DNA of 42,609 nucleotides from positions 1-42,609 of the forward strand of contig NZ_JAELUH010000042.1 of NCBI RefSeq assembly GCF_016429215.1. The letters are read 5' to 3'. Positions 17,709 to 26,599 of the stretch are shown one piece after another (position 1 is the stretch's first letter; each line of letters opens with the position of its first letter). Source of the DNA: Herbaspirillum sp. ASV7. Lineage in GTDB: Bacteria; Pseudomonadota; Gammaproteobacteria; Burkholderiales; Burkholderiaceae_D. The translations under genes were made by a program, and so were the position numbers. Under the pieces are notes generated by a model. That model ran no database searches and was not told the DNA's origin. It was given only the letters and a program-made list of their open reading frames with translations.

Positions 17709-17875
17709 AGCGGGTGGCCGGGTCGGGATGCAGGGAAAGGGGCATTGTCGCAGAGTGGTCGCCGGAACGGAAAATCGCCCCGAAGACTGGCGGGCGCCAC
17801 TGTATCAAATAAATCTGACAGTTTCTTGACCTGATGAAACAGCGTTGCACAAATGAGCGATGAAAAATGACAAGC

Positions 17876-17901
17876 GGCGCCGGGGCGTTAGCCCGGGCGC
17901 C
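17876..17901 (-). terminator. Terminator of the MBL-FAD-DUF2783-MFS operon
   Basis: An 11-bp stem (one mismatch) GGCGCCGGGGC / GCCCGGGCGCC with a GTTA loop lies 40 bases beyond the minus-strand MFS stop. In that direction it is followed after ~9 bases by a TTTTT run. Confidence 0.65.
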
Positions 17902-17941
17902 GGTGTATCCGGGGCCGGCCTGGTGGCCGGTGCCAGGTGCG

Positions 17942-19297
17942 CTAGCGGCGGGCGCTGCCGTCCAGGGGTTTGCGCGGGATCAGCGCCCACATCGCCAGGC
18001 CGCTGGCCAGCAGCAGGCCAGCCAGGATATAGAGGGCGATATCCATGTTGCCGGTGCGCGTCTTGACCAGGCCGATCAGCCAGGGGCTGACGATGCCGCT
18101 GGTAATGCCCACGCTGGAGATGAAGGCGATGCCGGTGGCCGCCGTCTGGGTCGGCAACAGGCCCGGCGGCAGCGACCAGAAGATCGGCAGCGCCGCGAAG
18201 ATCAGCACCGCAGCCACCGACAGCAGGCCCAGCGAGACCGCAAAGCTGGACGGATGCAGGGTCAGCGCCGCCAATGCCAGCGCGCCGCCGGTGGTGCAGG
18301 CCAGGAAATGACCGTGGCGCTCGCCGCGACGGTCCGACCGGCGCGCAATGAGGATCAGGCCGACCGCGCCGATGGCGTTGGGGATCACCGAATACAGCGA
18401 GATCGAGACCACATCCTGGATGCCGAAGTCGCGGATCATCAGCGGCATCCAGAAGTTCAGCGTCAGCGAGCCGCAGGTCAGGGCGAAGTAGATGAAGGCG
18501 AACAGGTAGGTGTGGCGATGGCACAACGCCTGTTTCAGGGCGGCCAGCGAGTGGGCGCTGGCATGGTGGGTGCGGGTCGATTCCTGGGCCTGGCGTGCCA
18601 CCAGGAAGCTGCGCTCCTCCGCCGTGAGCCAGGGCGCTTGCGCCGGGCTGTCGGCCAGCCAGAAGATGGCCACCAGGCCCAGCACCACGGCCGGCGCGCC
18701 TTCGATGGCAAACATCCATTGCCAGCCATACATGCCCATGACGCCGCCCATGTCACGCATGATCCAACCTGAGACCAGGCCGCCCAGCACGCCCGCTACC
18801 GCCACCCCGGCAAAGAAGATCGCCATCACCGCCGCACGGCGGCGCGCCGGGAACCAGTAGCTGAGGTAGAGCACGATGCCGGGGAAGAAGCCCGCCTCGA
18901 ACACCCCCAAGAGGAAGCGCAGCGTATAGAAGTGGACCGCATCGGTCACCAGCATCATGCCCACCGAGGCCAGGCCCCACAGCACCATGATGCGGCTGAA
19001 GGTGCGGCGCGCGCCGAAGCGCGCCAGCGCCATGTTGCTGGGCACTTCGCACAGCACGTAGCCGACATAGAACACGGCCGCGCCCAGGCCATACATGGCA
19101 TCGCTGAAGCCGAGGTCGTGCTTCATCTGCAGTTGTGCAAAGCCGATGTTGATGCGGTCCAGGAACGAGACCACGTAACAGACGAAGAGGAAGGGAATGA
19201 TACGCAGCCAGACCTTGCGGTAGACGGCGTCTTCGGCCTCCAGCGCTAGCGACGGGGGCGCGGACAGGGTGCCGGCGCCCGGTGATGGGGTCATCAT
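17942..19297 (-). CDS. MFS transporter, ACS family (organic/aromatic acid uptake)
   Basis: 451 residues with 12 predicted helices. The TM1 motif FVCYVVSFLDRINIGFAQLQM is typical of the anion:cation symporter family (phthalate, hydroxyphenylacetate, tartrate and nicotinate uptake). It also has EVPSNMALARFGARR (motif A region) and LLGVFEAGFFPGIVLYLSYWFP, a very common ACS TM4 signature. AAGGAG lies 8 bases before the first of two adjacent ATG codons (19297, 19294). It is the last gene of the minus-strand catabolic operon, 72 bp after the DUF2783 gene, so it most likely imports the substrate of the flavin monooxygenase. The exact acid is not evident. Confidence 0.93.
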   Translation of the reverse strand: MMTPSPGAGTLSAPPSLALEAEDAVYRKVWLRIIPFLFVCYVVSFLDRINIGFAQLQMKHDLGFSDAMYGLGAAVFYVGYVLCEVPSNMALARFGARRTFSRIMVLWGLASVGMMLVTDAVHFYTLRFLLGVFEAGFFPGIVLYLSYWFPARRRAAVMAIFFAGVAVAGVLGGLVSGWIMRDMGGVMGMYGWQWMFAIEGAPAVVLGLVAIFWLADSPAQAPWLTAEERSFLVARQAQESTRTHHASAHSLAALKQALCHRHTYLFAFIYFALTCGSLTLNFWMPLMIRDFGIQDVVSISLYSVIPNAIGAVGLILIARRSDRRGERHGHFLACTTGGALALAALTLHPSSFAVSLGLLSVAAVLIFAALPIFWSLPPGLLPTQTAATGIAFISSVGITSGIVSPWLIGLVKTRTGNMDIALYILAGLLLASGLAMWALIPRKPLDGSARR

Positions 19298-19369
19298 GAA
19301 AGTCTCCTTGGGTTAGGCGCCCTGGATGGGCGCTCTTGTATCAGGTCGGAAAAGGGCGGAGGGCGTCGC

Positions 19370-19585
19370 TCAGGCCGCTTCGGCCAGTGCTTCAGCCGAG
19401 CTGGCACGTGCCAGGCGCATGGCCTCCAGCAAGACCTCATGACCGCCGATGTGATTGCACAGCAGCAGGATCAGCTTGGCATTGACGGCCTGGCTGGCCT
19501 CGTCATCGAGGCCGCGATGCATGTTGATGAGCGCTTCGTAGAAGTCATCCGGGCGTGCCAGGTTGGGGGCGGTGTTGAGTGTCAT
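19370..19585 (-). CDS. DUF2783 small protein
   Basis: 71 residues, starting MTLNTAPNLARPDDFYEAL at the ATG at 19585, with GGAG just upstream. The core PDDFYEALINMHRGLDDEAS plus LILLLCNHIGGHEVLLEAM matches what I recall of DUF2783, small soluble helical proteins encoded beside flavin monooxygenases of aromatic degradation. Its role is not known; it could be an accessory or stability factor of the neighbouring hydroxylase. It is 44 bp after the monooxygenase and 72 bp before the MFS gene. A longer frame open upstream is a shadow of the monooxygenase gene. Confidence 0.85.
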   Translation of the reverse strand: MTLNTAPNLARPDDFYEALINMHRGLDDEASQAVNAKLILLLCNHIGGHEVLLEAMRLARASSAEALAEAA

Positions 19586-19629
19586 TGGAGTCTCCGGTGT
19601 AGTTGGATGGATGGTCTCGGGTTCGGTAT

Positions 19630-21378
19630 TCAGGCGGCGTGCCGGTGCGGCAGCGCCGCCGCGCCATGCCCATAGGCGCGCAGGAGGGCGCCGGCGATCT
19701 GGCCGGCATCGATGTCGCGCCAGCGCGCGCTGACATGCTGGTCGGGCCGGATCAGGTAGCAAGTGCCGGGACGGGCATCGTGACGCTGCGCGGCCAGGCC
19801 GTCGCTGTCCTGCACCTGCGTGGCGATGCCGCCGCTGACGCTGGCCAGCAGGAACTCGTCCTGCGCGGTGACGGGCGCGTCGCTGACGAAGAGCAGGTGC
19901 AGCGGACGCGGCTGCATGAGGTGGGTCAGTTCCAGCAGGGCATTGAACTGGCGTTGCGGCAAGGCTGCGGCGGCACTGAAGACCATCAGCACGAAGCGGT
20001 CGCCCAGTTGCCGCAGCAGCCAGGAGGCGCCGGCAGCCGTGACCACCGGCGCATCGACGCAGGGCGCGCCGGGGCACAGGGCGCTGGCGAATGGTGCGCG
20101 GTCTGCGCTGTTGAGCGGCGAGTCGCGCAGGGTCGCCGGCAGGGACAGCCGGCCGCTGTTGACCAGCCGGCGCGCAAAGCCGTGCTCGCGCGCCAGTGCC
20201 AGCACGGCGTCACGGAACTGGCGGCTGACGCGGCTCTTGGGCGTGATGAAATCGGTGGAGCGGGTGGAGTTGAGCAGGTTCTCATCGGCCGCGTATTCGC
20301 GCTCGCTGGCATAGGTGTCGAGCAGCGCATCAGGCGCGTGGCCCTGCAGGACGCTGGCCAGTTTCCAGGCCAGGTTCTCGGCGTCCTGGATGCCGCTGTT
20401 GGCGCCGCGCGCGCCGAAGGGCGAGACGCAATGCGCCGCATCGCCCACGAAGAACACGCGACCATGGCGGAAGCGCTCCATGCGCACGCAGGAGAAGGTA
20501 TAGACGCTGACCCACTCCAGCGAGAACTGCGCCTCCTGGCCCAGCAGCGCCTGCACGCGCGGGATCACCCTTTCGGCGGTCTTCTCCAGTACCGGGTCGG
20601 CATCCCAGCCGAGCTGGAAGTCGATGCGCCAGACATTGTCGGGCTGGCGGTGCAGCAGCACCGACTGGTTGGGATGGAAGGGCGGATCGAACCAGAACCA
20701 GCGCTCGGCCGGGAAGGGCGCGTCCATCCTGACATCGGCGATGAGGAAGCGGTCGCGGAAGGTATGACCCTGGCTTTCCAGGCCCATCATCCTCCGCAGC
20801 GGGCTACGCGAACCATCGGCGGCCACCACGTAGCTGGCCTTGAGGGTGTAGGGGCCATCGGGCGTGTCCACCAGCAGGGCTTCGTGATCCTCATGGTGGG
20901 CGATGGCGCTGACCTTGTTCTTCCAGCGGATCTCGATCTGGGGCAGGGTCTGCGCCTGCTCCAGCAGGTAGCCCTCGACGTAGTACTGTTGCAGGTTGAT
21001 GAAGGCCGGACGGGCATGGCCTTCCTCGGGCAGCAGGTCGAACTCGTAGACGGCCTGGTCGCGCAGGAACACCTTGCCGCGGTTCCAGCCCACGCCCTTG
21101 CCGACCATGCGGTCGGCGCAACCGAGACGGTCGAAGATGTCCAGGGTGCGCTTGGCAAAGCAGATCGCGCGCGAGCCGGTGGAGAGGGTGTCGTCATCGT
21201 CCACCAGCACCACCGCGATGCCCTGGCGCGCCAGGTCGATGGCGGTGCTCAGGCCCACCGGGCCGGCGCCCACCACCACCACCGGATGCACGCGTGCGGC
21301 CATGCCTGGGGTTTGCTCCGCGCAGGGGCGGTAGCTGAAGCGCAGTTGCTGGTAATCGATGTTCTGGCTGGGTGTCAT
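19630..21378 (-). CDS. FAD-dependent aromatic monooxygenase (class A, MhpA-like)
   Basis: 582 residues. It has all three flavoprotein hydroxylase motifs: the FAD dinucleotide motif GAGPVGLS (37-44), the DG motif AADGSRSPLRRMMG, and the GD motif GRVFFVGDAAHCVSPFGARGANSGIQDAENLAWKL. The C-terminal ~160 residues form the thioredoxin-like domain found in phenol-hydroxylase/MhpA/PheA-type enzymes. Such enzymes use NAD(P)H and O2 to hydroxylate a phenolic ring. GGAG precedes the ATG at 21378. The gene lies between an MBL-fold hydrolase and DUF2783, followed by an acid importer, which suggests catabolism of a hydroxylated aromatic acid. The ring-cleavage step is not in this window. The N-terminal ~30 residues before the FAD motif are longer than usual. 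Confidence 0.92.
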   Translation of the reverse strand: MTPSQNIDYQQLRFSYRPCAEQTPGMAARVHPVVVVGAGPVGLSTAIDLARQGIAVVLVDDDDTLSTGSRAICFAKRTLDIFDRLGCADRMVGKGVGWNRGKVFLRDQAVYEFDLLPEEGHARPAFINLQQYYVEGYLLEQAQTLPQIEIRWKNKVSAIAHHEDHEALLVDTPDGPYTLKASYVVAADGSRSPLRRMMGLESQGHTFRDRFLIADVRMDAPFPAERWFWFDPPFHPNQSVLLHRQPDNVWRIDFQLGWDADPVLEKTAERVIPRVQALLGQEAQFSLEWVSVYTFSCVRMERFRHGRVFFVGDAAHCVSPFGARGANSGIQDAENLAWKLASVLQGHAPDALLDTYASEREYAADENLLNSTRSTDFITPKSRVSRQFRDAVLALAREHGFARRLVNSGRLSLPATLRDSPLNSADRAPFASALCPGAPCVDAPVVTAAGASWLLRQLGDRFVLMVFSAAAALPQRQFNALLELTHLMQPRPLHLLFVSDAPVTAQDEFLLASVSGGIATQVQDSDGLAAQRHDARPGTCYLIRPDQHVSARWRDIDAGQIAGALLRAYGHGAAALPHRHAA

Positions 21379-21413
21379 GTTCTGGTCTCCTCGCTATGCT
21401 GGCAGGCGCTGGA

Positions 21414-22373
21414 TCAGGCCTGCAGCGCCGTCCACATTTCCTGGTCGCGCTGGGCGGTCCAGATGCGCGGATGGACGATGCCGGAAGCCTCGTCATAGGC
21501 GCGGGTGACATCGAAGGGCAGGCAATGCTCGTAGATGAAGACCTGGCCGAACTTGGGATCCATGAGGCTGCGCGTGTGCGCCATGGCTTCCTTCAGGCCC
21601 ATCTTGGCGGCCACCGCTTCACGCCCGGCGCGCAGCAGGGTGGAGACGAAATCCTTGGTATAGGCCAGGCCCTGCTCGACCTGCTCGCGCCCCAGCAGCG
21701 CCGGGCCGCGACCCGGGACCAGGGCCTCGGCCTGCAATGCGGCCAGCGCATCCAGGGTGGCCGGCCATTGTTCCAGCTGGGCGTCGCCGCAGTAGCAGGC
21801 GGCGTCGTACTCCACCAGGTCGCCCGAGAAGAGCACCTTCTGGCCGGGGATCCACACCACCGTATCGCCCTTGGTGTGACCGGCACCGAGGTGGGCGACC
21901 TTCACTTCCAGCTTGCCCATGAAGATGCTCATCTCGCGCTCGAAGACCATGGTCGGCCAGGTCAGGCCGGGCACCGTCTCCACGCCCGCGAACAGGCGCG
22001 GGAAACGCTCGATCTCGGACTTCATGTCGGCTTCGCCGCGCTCGACGATCATCTCGTAGGTGCCACGGCTGGCGATGACCTGTTCGGCACCTTCCTTGAA
22101 GTAGGCCGAAGCCCCCAGCACGCGCACCGCGTGGTAGTGCGACAGCACCACGTACTTGATGGGCAGGTCGGTGATGCTGCGGATGCGGGCAATCAGGTCC
22201 TGGGCCATGGCCGGCGTGGCGGTGGTGTCGATCACCATCACGCTGTCGTCGCCGATGATGACGCCGGAATTGGGATCGCCCTCGGCGGTATACGCGTAGG
22301 CGTTTTCGGAAATACGTTCGAAGGTGATCTTCTTCGCTTCAAGATCCGCCTGGGATGCAAATGCCTTGGCCAT
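21414..22373 (-). CDS. MBL-fold metallohydrolase-like protein with altered metal motif
   Basis: 319 residues from the ATG at 22373 (GAGG 6 bases upstream); a frame open to 22454 has no ribosome site. The fold is recognisable: GVIIGDDSVMVIDTTAT, then LSHYHAVRVLGAS (77-89), GAGHTKGDTVVWIPG (163-177) and LFSGDLVEYDA. The canonical H-x-H-x-D-H reads H79-Y-H81-A-V83-R84, so the Asp and His that hold the second metal are replaced, whereas H79, H81, H166 and the SGD aspartate remain. This looks like a family trait, not damage, because the surroundings are intact. It is the first gene of the operon with the monooxygenase and may act on an ester or lactone intermediate, or as a redox or sensor protein. 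It resembles SoxH-type MBL proteins. Confidence 0.88.
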   Translation of the reverse strand: MAKAFASQADLEAKKITFERISENAYAYTAEGDPNSGVIIGDDSVMVIDTTATPAMAQDLIARIRSITDLPIKYVVLSHYHAVRVLGASAYFKEGAEQVIASRGTYEMIVERGEADMKSEIERFPRLFAGVETVPGLTWPTMVFEREMSIFMGKLEVKVAHLGAGHTKGDTVVWIPGQKVLFSGDLVEYDAACYCGDAQLEQWPATLDALAALQAEALVPGRGPALLGREQVEQGLAYTKDFVSTLLRAGREAVAAKMGLKEAMAHTRSLMDPKFGQVFIYEHCLPFDVTRAYDEASGIVHPRIWTAQRDQEMWTALQA

Positions 22374-22505
22374 GTCTGCCTCGTTCAATGAAAGTGGGTG
22401 GGGACGTGCGGGGACATGGCGGGCGCCATCGTGGGGTGTCTCCGTCCACGTCATCGTGGTTCTGATCGGTTCTTGTGTCGCCTGGAGTGTTCAGGTTGGC
22501 TCATC

Positions 22506-22537
22506 TTAGTCAGCGCTTTTTGATTAGTCAATATCAA
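22506..22537. promoter_or_regulatory. Operator candidate between the MBL operon and the IclR pair
   Basis: The 284-bp divergent gap contains an AT-rich island with direct repeats TTAGTCA (22506-22512 and 22524-22530) and an inverted repeat TTGAT-N8-ATCAA (22520-22537). It is the most ordered part of the gap, and a site for one or both IclR proteins is plausible. Confidence 0.45.
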
Positions 22538-22657
22538 ATATGCTTGTCATGGATTAATTGATGTTTTTTGCACCATGGCTTTGGTGCATGGCCGGCGGGG
22601 CCCGATGCATTAGAATCCAGGCTTGATCCATTGCCTGACACCTGGAAGAACCACCGG

Positions 22658-23428
22658 ATGAGTGCCACACCTGCCAAGACACAACGAGGAATCCAGAGCG
22701 TGGAAGTGGCCGGGCGCCTGCTGCAGGCGCTGGCGGCGGCGCGCCAGCCCATGCCGCTGGTGGAGCTGGCCGGGGCGGCCGAGCTGTCGTCGGCCCAGGC
22801 GCATACCTACCTGGTGAGCCTGCTGCGCCTGGGATTGATCAAGCGCACCCCGGGCGAGGGCCACTACGAGGCCGGACCGCTGGCGCTGCGGCTGGGCATG
22901 TCGCGTCTGACGCAGGCGCCGGCCTATCGGCATGCCATGCCGCAGGTACAGCAACTGAGTGCCGCGACCGGCTACAGCGTGGCGGTGTCGCTGCCCACGC
23001 CGGAAGGCCCGACCATCGTGCACTACGCCCATGCCGGCAATCCCCTGCACGTGAACCTGCACGTGGGTACCGTCATGGCGCTGGGCGAGACGGCCACCGG
23101 CCGCGCCTATTGCGCCTTCCAGCCGCAGGCCGCCTGGCAGTCCCTGTGGGAGGCGCAGCATCCGGGCGCGGGCCGGACGCGCTGGAAGGCTTTCGTGGAT
23201 GAACTCGACGCCATCCGCAAGCGCGGCCTCGAACGCGCCATCGACGCGCCCAGTCCCGGCGTGAGCAGCCTGTGCATGCCGCTGCTGGACGCGGCCGGAC
23301 CATTGTTGCTGCTGGTCACGGTGATCGGCCCGACCGGTGCCATCGATGCCGGCTGGCGCGGCAGCGTGGCGCGCCAGTTGCGCCAGACCATCGATGCCAT
23401 CGCCACCACGATGAAGGAGAACTCCTGA
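22658..23428 (+). CDS. IclR-family transcriptional regulator, first of a pair
   Basis: 256 residues from the ATG at 22658; an in-frame TTG at 22568 is unlikely. The N-terminal winged helix (about residues 8-75: RGIQSVEVAGRLLQALAAAR ... LSSAQAHTYLVSLLRLGLIKR) is followed by the IclR effector domain (about 80-250). The recognition helix AQAHTYLVSL has the usual IclR form. It is transcribed away from the catabolic operon and its stop overlaps the start of a second IclR gene (TGATG), so both are made together. It probably represses or activates the MBL-monooxygenase-DUF2783-MFS operon in response to its aromatic substrate. Confidence 0.93.
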   Translation: MSATPAKTQRGIQSVEVAGRLLQALAAARQPMPLVELAGAAELSSAQAHTYLVSLLRLGLIKRTPGEGHYEAGPLALRLGMSRLTQAPAYRHAMPQVQQLSAATGYSVAVSLPTPEGPTIVHYAHAGNPLHVNLHVGTVMALGETATGRAYCAFQPQAAWQSLWEAQHPGAGRTRWKAFVDELDAIRKRGLERAIDAPSPGVSSLCMPLLDAAGPLLLLVTVIGPTGAIDAGWRGSVARQLRQTIDAIATTMKENS

Positions 23429-24279
23429 TGAACCCGCACCAGGACCTGCTCGCCGCAGATGCAGAAAGCGTGCGCGGACAGCGCGGCATCCAGTCGCTGG
23501 ACAGTACCGGCCAGTTGCTGGACGCGCTGTTGCTGGCTGCGCGGCCGCTGCCGCTGGGCGACCTGGCGCGGCTGGCCGGCATGCCGGCCGCCAAGGCCTT
23601 TCCCCATCTGGTGAGCCTGCAGAAGATCGGCATGCTGGCGCGCGACGAGGCCGGCAATTTCTTCCCCGGCCCCCTGAGTCTGGAACTGGGGCTGGCCGCC
23701 CTGCAACGGCTCTCGCCACTGCGTGAGGCCGAGGCAGAGGTGGCGCCGCTGGCGCAGGCCACGGGATTGTCGGTGGCGCTGGCCGTGGTCGGTCCCCTGG
23801 GCCCCACCGTGGTGAGGCTGGAAGAATCCTCGCGGCCGCAGCACGTGAGCTTGCGCATCGGCACCGTGCTGTCGATGGTCAATACGGCCATCGGTCGCGT
23901 CTGCGCCGCCCATCAGCCGGCCGACATGCTGGCCGGTGCCCTGGCCATGGATGCCATCCGCATGGAAGGCGCCCAGCCTGGCACGGTCAGCCATGCCGAT
24001 GGCAGCCTGCGCCATGAGTACGCCGACCGTCTGCAGCAGATCCGCGCGCAGGGCATGGATCAGGCGCTGGGACGTCCGGTGCCGGGCATCAACACCCTGG
24101 CCGCGCCGGTGTTCAACCATGCCGGGCAACTGGCCCTGGTGATGGCGGTCATGGGCAGCGGCGGCAGCTACGACACCGACCTGACCGGGCCGATTGCACG
24201 CCTGTTGCACGCCGCGGCACAGGCCGTGTCGTGGCGGCTGGGCGCGATCATCGAGGGCCGTGATGCGGCCGTGCAGTGA
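23428..24279 (+). CDS. IclR-family transcriptional regulator, second of a pair
   Basis: 283 residues starting at the ATG at 23428, whose A is also the last base of the preceding stop; GGAG lies 9 bases before it inside the upstream gene, giving translational coupling. The winged helix (about 20-90: RGIQSLDSTGQLLDALLLAA ... MPAAKAFPHLVSLQKIGMLAR) aligns with that of the first IclR. The recognition helix differs (AAKAFPHLVSL), as does the effector domain (ATGLSVALAVVGPLGPTVVRLEE). The pair looks like an old tandem duplication with diverged ligand or DNA specificity; hetero-oligomers are possible. Confidence 0.92.
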   Translation: MNPHQDLLAADAESVRGQRGIQSLDSTGQLLDALLLAARPLPLGDLARLAGMPAAKAFPHLVSLQKIGMLARDEAGNFFPGPLSLELGLAALQRLSPLREAEAEVAPLAQATGLSVALAVVGPLGPTVVRLEESSRPQHVSLRIGTVLSMVNTAIGRVCAAHQPADMLAGALAMDAIRMEGAQPGTVSHADGSLRHEYADRLQQIRAQGMDQALGRPVPGINTLAAPVFNHAGQLALVMAVMGSGGSYDTDLTGPIARLLHAAAQAVSWRLGAIIEGRDAAVQ

Positions 24280-24362
24280 TGCCCGGAAACAGTGTCTGAC
24301 AGCAATGCCAACGGATCTTCCTATACGCCTTATAGGCCCATGAAATCAGGCATTTCCTGAGT

Positions 24363-24389
24363 TTGACCGTTACGGCCGGGCGCTATAAT
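24363..24389 (+). promoter_or_regulatory. Sigma-70 promoter of the GGDEF-EAL gene
   Basis: TTGACC (24363-24368), 15 bp, then TATAAT (24384-24389). Both hexamers are near or at consensus, with a slightly short spacer. It sits 55 bp before the chosen ATG and argues against the TTG at 24363 as a start codon. A small inverted repeat CCTATA-N5-TATAGG lies just upstream (24320-24336). Confidence 0.75.
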
Positions 24390-24443
24390 GCCTCTCACCT
24401 TTCGAAGACCGCCGGTGCTCCTGAGGCCGATAACAACGTCCAG

Positions 24444-26420
24444 ATGAAATGGCATAGGATGATGGGACTCTCCTCGCTGACGAACATGCTGCGTGCCTAT
24501 TGGCGTGTCGACGACCAGCCCGAGCTGCTGGTGGCGCAGTACAAGGCATTCTCGGCCAAGATGCCGATGATGTATCTCATCCTCATCGTCAACAGCTGGG
24601 CGCTGGCGCACACCTACCTGGATCTCGCACCGCACTGGCTGGGCCTGTATTTCCCCGCCATCCTGACGGTGATGTGCGCGCTGCGTCTGAGCTTCTGGTG
24701 GCGTGGCCGCCATGTCGATCCCTCGCCGCAGGTGGCGGCGCACGCCTTGAGACGCACCAATTTCCTGGTGGCCCCGATCGCCCTGAGTTTCTCGATCTGG
24801 TCGGTGATGCTGTTTCCCTATGGCGATGCCTACGCCCAGGCGCATGTGGCCTTCTACATGGGCATCACCGTCATCTGCTGCATCTTCTGCCTGATGTACA
24901 TGCGTTCGGCCGCCCTGACCACGGCCTTCATCGTCAATGGCATCTTCACGGTCTTCTTCCTGTCCACGCATACCCCGGTGTTCGTGGCTGCGGCGCTCAA
25001 TGTGGTGCTGGTGACCATCGGCATGCTGGTCATCGTCAACAGCCACTATCGCGATTTCACCGGCCTGGTCAACGCCCAGCTCAAGACGGCGCAATTGAGC
25101 AACGAAAACCTGAAGCTGGCCAACGTCGATTCGCTCACGCAGATTCCCAACCGTCGCAAGTTCTTCACCCAGCTCCATCACATCTGCACCCGCGCCTCGG
25201 CGCGGCAGGAGCGCTTCGCGGTGGCCATCCTCGATCTCGACGGTTTCAAGGCCGTCAACGATCTCTATGGCCATGCCCACGGCGACCATCTGCTGGAAGT
25301 GGTCGGGCAGCGCCTGCAGGCCATCTGTCGCGAAAAGGACATGCACCTGGCCCGCCTCGGTGGCGATGAGTTTGCCCTCATCATCGATCGCGATCTCAGC
25401 GACGACGCCTTGCGCGAGATCGGCGCGCTGGTGTGCGAGAAACTGCGCCAGCCGTTCCGCCTGTCCAGTGCCACGGTGCAGATTGCCGCCTCGGTGGGGG
25501 TGGCGACCTTCCCCGACATGGCCAGCGACGCCGCCACGCTCTATGAGCATGCGGACTATGCGCTCTACCAGGGCAAGCGCGAGCGGCGCGGCGCGGTGAC
25601 GCTGTTTTCCGATCAGGACAAGGAGCAGATCCAGCGCAAGGCCAACATCGAGCAGGCCTTGCGCCAGGCCGATTTCGAGCGTGAGCTGGCGGTATTCTTC
25701 CAGCCCATCGTCCGACTGTCCGACCGCACCCCCATCGCCTTCGAGGCACTGGCGCGCTGGCAGAACAGCAGCCGGGGCGTGATCTCCCCGGTGGAATTCA
25801 TTCCGGCCGCCGAGCGCATGGGCATCATCAACCAGCTGAGCGTGACCCTGCTGAAGAAGGCGCTGGCCGCCGCCACGCAATGGCCCGAGCAGATGCGCTT
25901 GTCCTTCAATCTCTCGGCCAACGACATCAACACCAGCGAGGGCATGGCCGAGATCGTCAGGGTCATCAGGCAATCGGGATTTTCCCCCGCGCGCCTGGAC
26001 CTGGAGATCACCGAGACAGCCGTGCTGCAGGATCTGGAAAAGACCCGCCGCATGATCGCCTCGCTGCGCCAGCTCGGTTGCGGCATCACGCTCGACGATT
26101 TCGGCACCGGCTATGCCAGCCTGAGCCACCTGCACGCGCTGCCGCTGACACGCATCAAGATCGACAAGAGCTTCGTGGCCGATATCGAGCGCAATGCGGT
26201 GAGCCACAAGATCGTCAAGTCGCTGCTGGCGCTGACCCATGACATGGCGCTGGCCTGCGTGGTGGAGGGCCTGGAAACCGAGCAGCACCTGGCCATCCTC
26301 TCGGAGCTGGGGGCGCTCTACGGCCAGGGCTACCTGTTTGCCCGGCCCTTGCCGCAGGAACAGGTGGCGGGGTGGCTGGCCCAGCATCGCCAGCAGCCCT
26401 GCCAGGCCGCCAACGGATGA
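24444..26420 (+). CDS. Membrane-bound GGDEF-EAL protein (c-di-GMP turnover)
   Basis: 658 residues from the ATG at 24444; the ATG at 24459 is also possible. About six N-terminal helices (residues ~40-205) lack a recognised sensor domain and may sense through the membrane. They lead by a short coiled linker to a GGDEF domain with an intact active-site GGDEF (306-310) and an EAL domain with EAL (434-436). The EAL domain retains the metal and substrate residues (FNLSAND, EITET, DDFGTG, KIDKSF, VVEGLE, YGQGYLFA). The inhibitory RxxD site before GGDEF is not in register (REKD is one residue too far upstream). Both activities are thus possible, with the phosphodiesterase well conserved. A strong promoter precedes it and a hairpin terminator follows. 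Confidence 0.94.
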   Translation: MKWHRMMGLSSLTNMLRAYWRVDDQPELLVAQYKAFSAKMPMMYLILIVNSWALAHTYLDLAPHWLGLYFPAILTVMCALRLSFWWRGRHVDPSPQVAAHALRRTNFLVAPIALSFSIWSVMLFPYGDAYAQAHVAFYMGITVICCIFCLMYMRSAALTTAFIVNGIFTVFFLSTHTPVFVAAALNVVLVTIGMLVIVNSHYRDFTGLVNAQLKTAQLSNENLKLANVDSLTQIPNRRKFFTQLHHICTRASARQERFAVAILDLDGFKAVNDLYGHAHGDHLLEVVGQRLQAICREKDMHLARLGGDEFALIIDRDLSDDALREIGALVCEKLRQPFRLSSATVQIAASVGVATFPDMASDAATLYEHADYALYQGKRERRGAVTLFSDQDKEQIQRKANIEQALRQADFERELAVFFQPIVRLSDRTPIAFEALARWQNSSRGVISPVEFIPAAERMGIINQLSVTLLKKALAAATQWPEQMRLSFNLSANDINTSEGMAEIVRVIRQSGFSPARLDLEITETAVLQDLEKTRRMIASLRQLGCGITLDDFGTGYASLSHLHALPLTRIKIDKSFVADIERNAVSHKIVKSLLALTHDMALACVVEGLETEQHLAILSELGALYGQGYLFARPLPQEQVAGWLAQHRQQPCQAANG

Positions 26421-26436
26421 ACAGGCCATAGCCCAA

Positions 26437-26476
26437 AACGCCATCGGCCACCCGGTAAGGGATGGCCGATGGCGTT
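26437..26476. terminator. Long hairpin between GGDEF-EAL gene and the convergent CheY operon
   Basis: A perfect 14-bp stem AACGCCATCGGCCA / TGGCCGATGGCGTT with a 12-base loop. T-rich sequence follows on both sides (TTTTGGG on the minus strand, scattered T on the plus strand), so it can end both transcripts. Confidence 0.8.
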
Positions 26477-26599
26477 GCTGCTTGCAGCGCTTGTTATTGT
26501 TCTTCGTGTTCTTCTTCGTGGTCTTGTGGTTCTTCTTGCGCTGCCGTCTCCCGCCTCCCGCCTCCCTCTCCAGGTTTTTTCCTCTCGTCTTCCCTTGTG

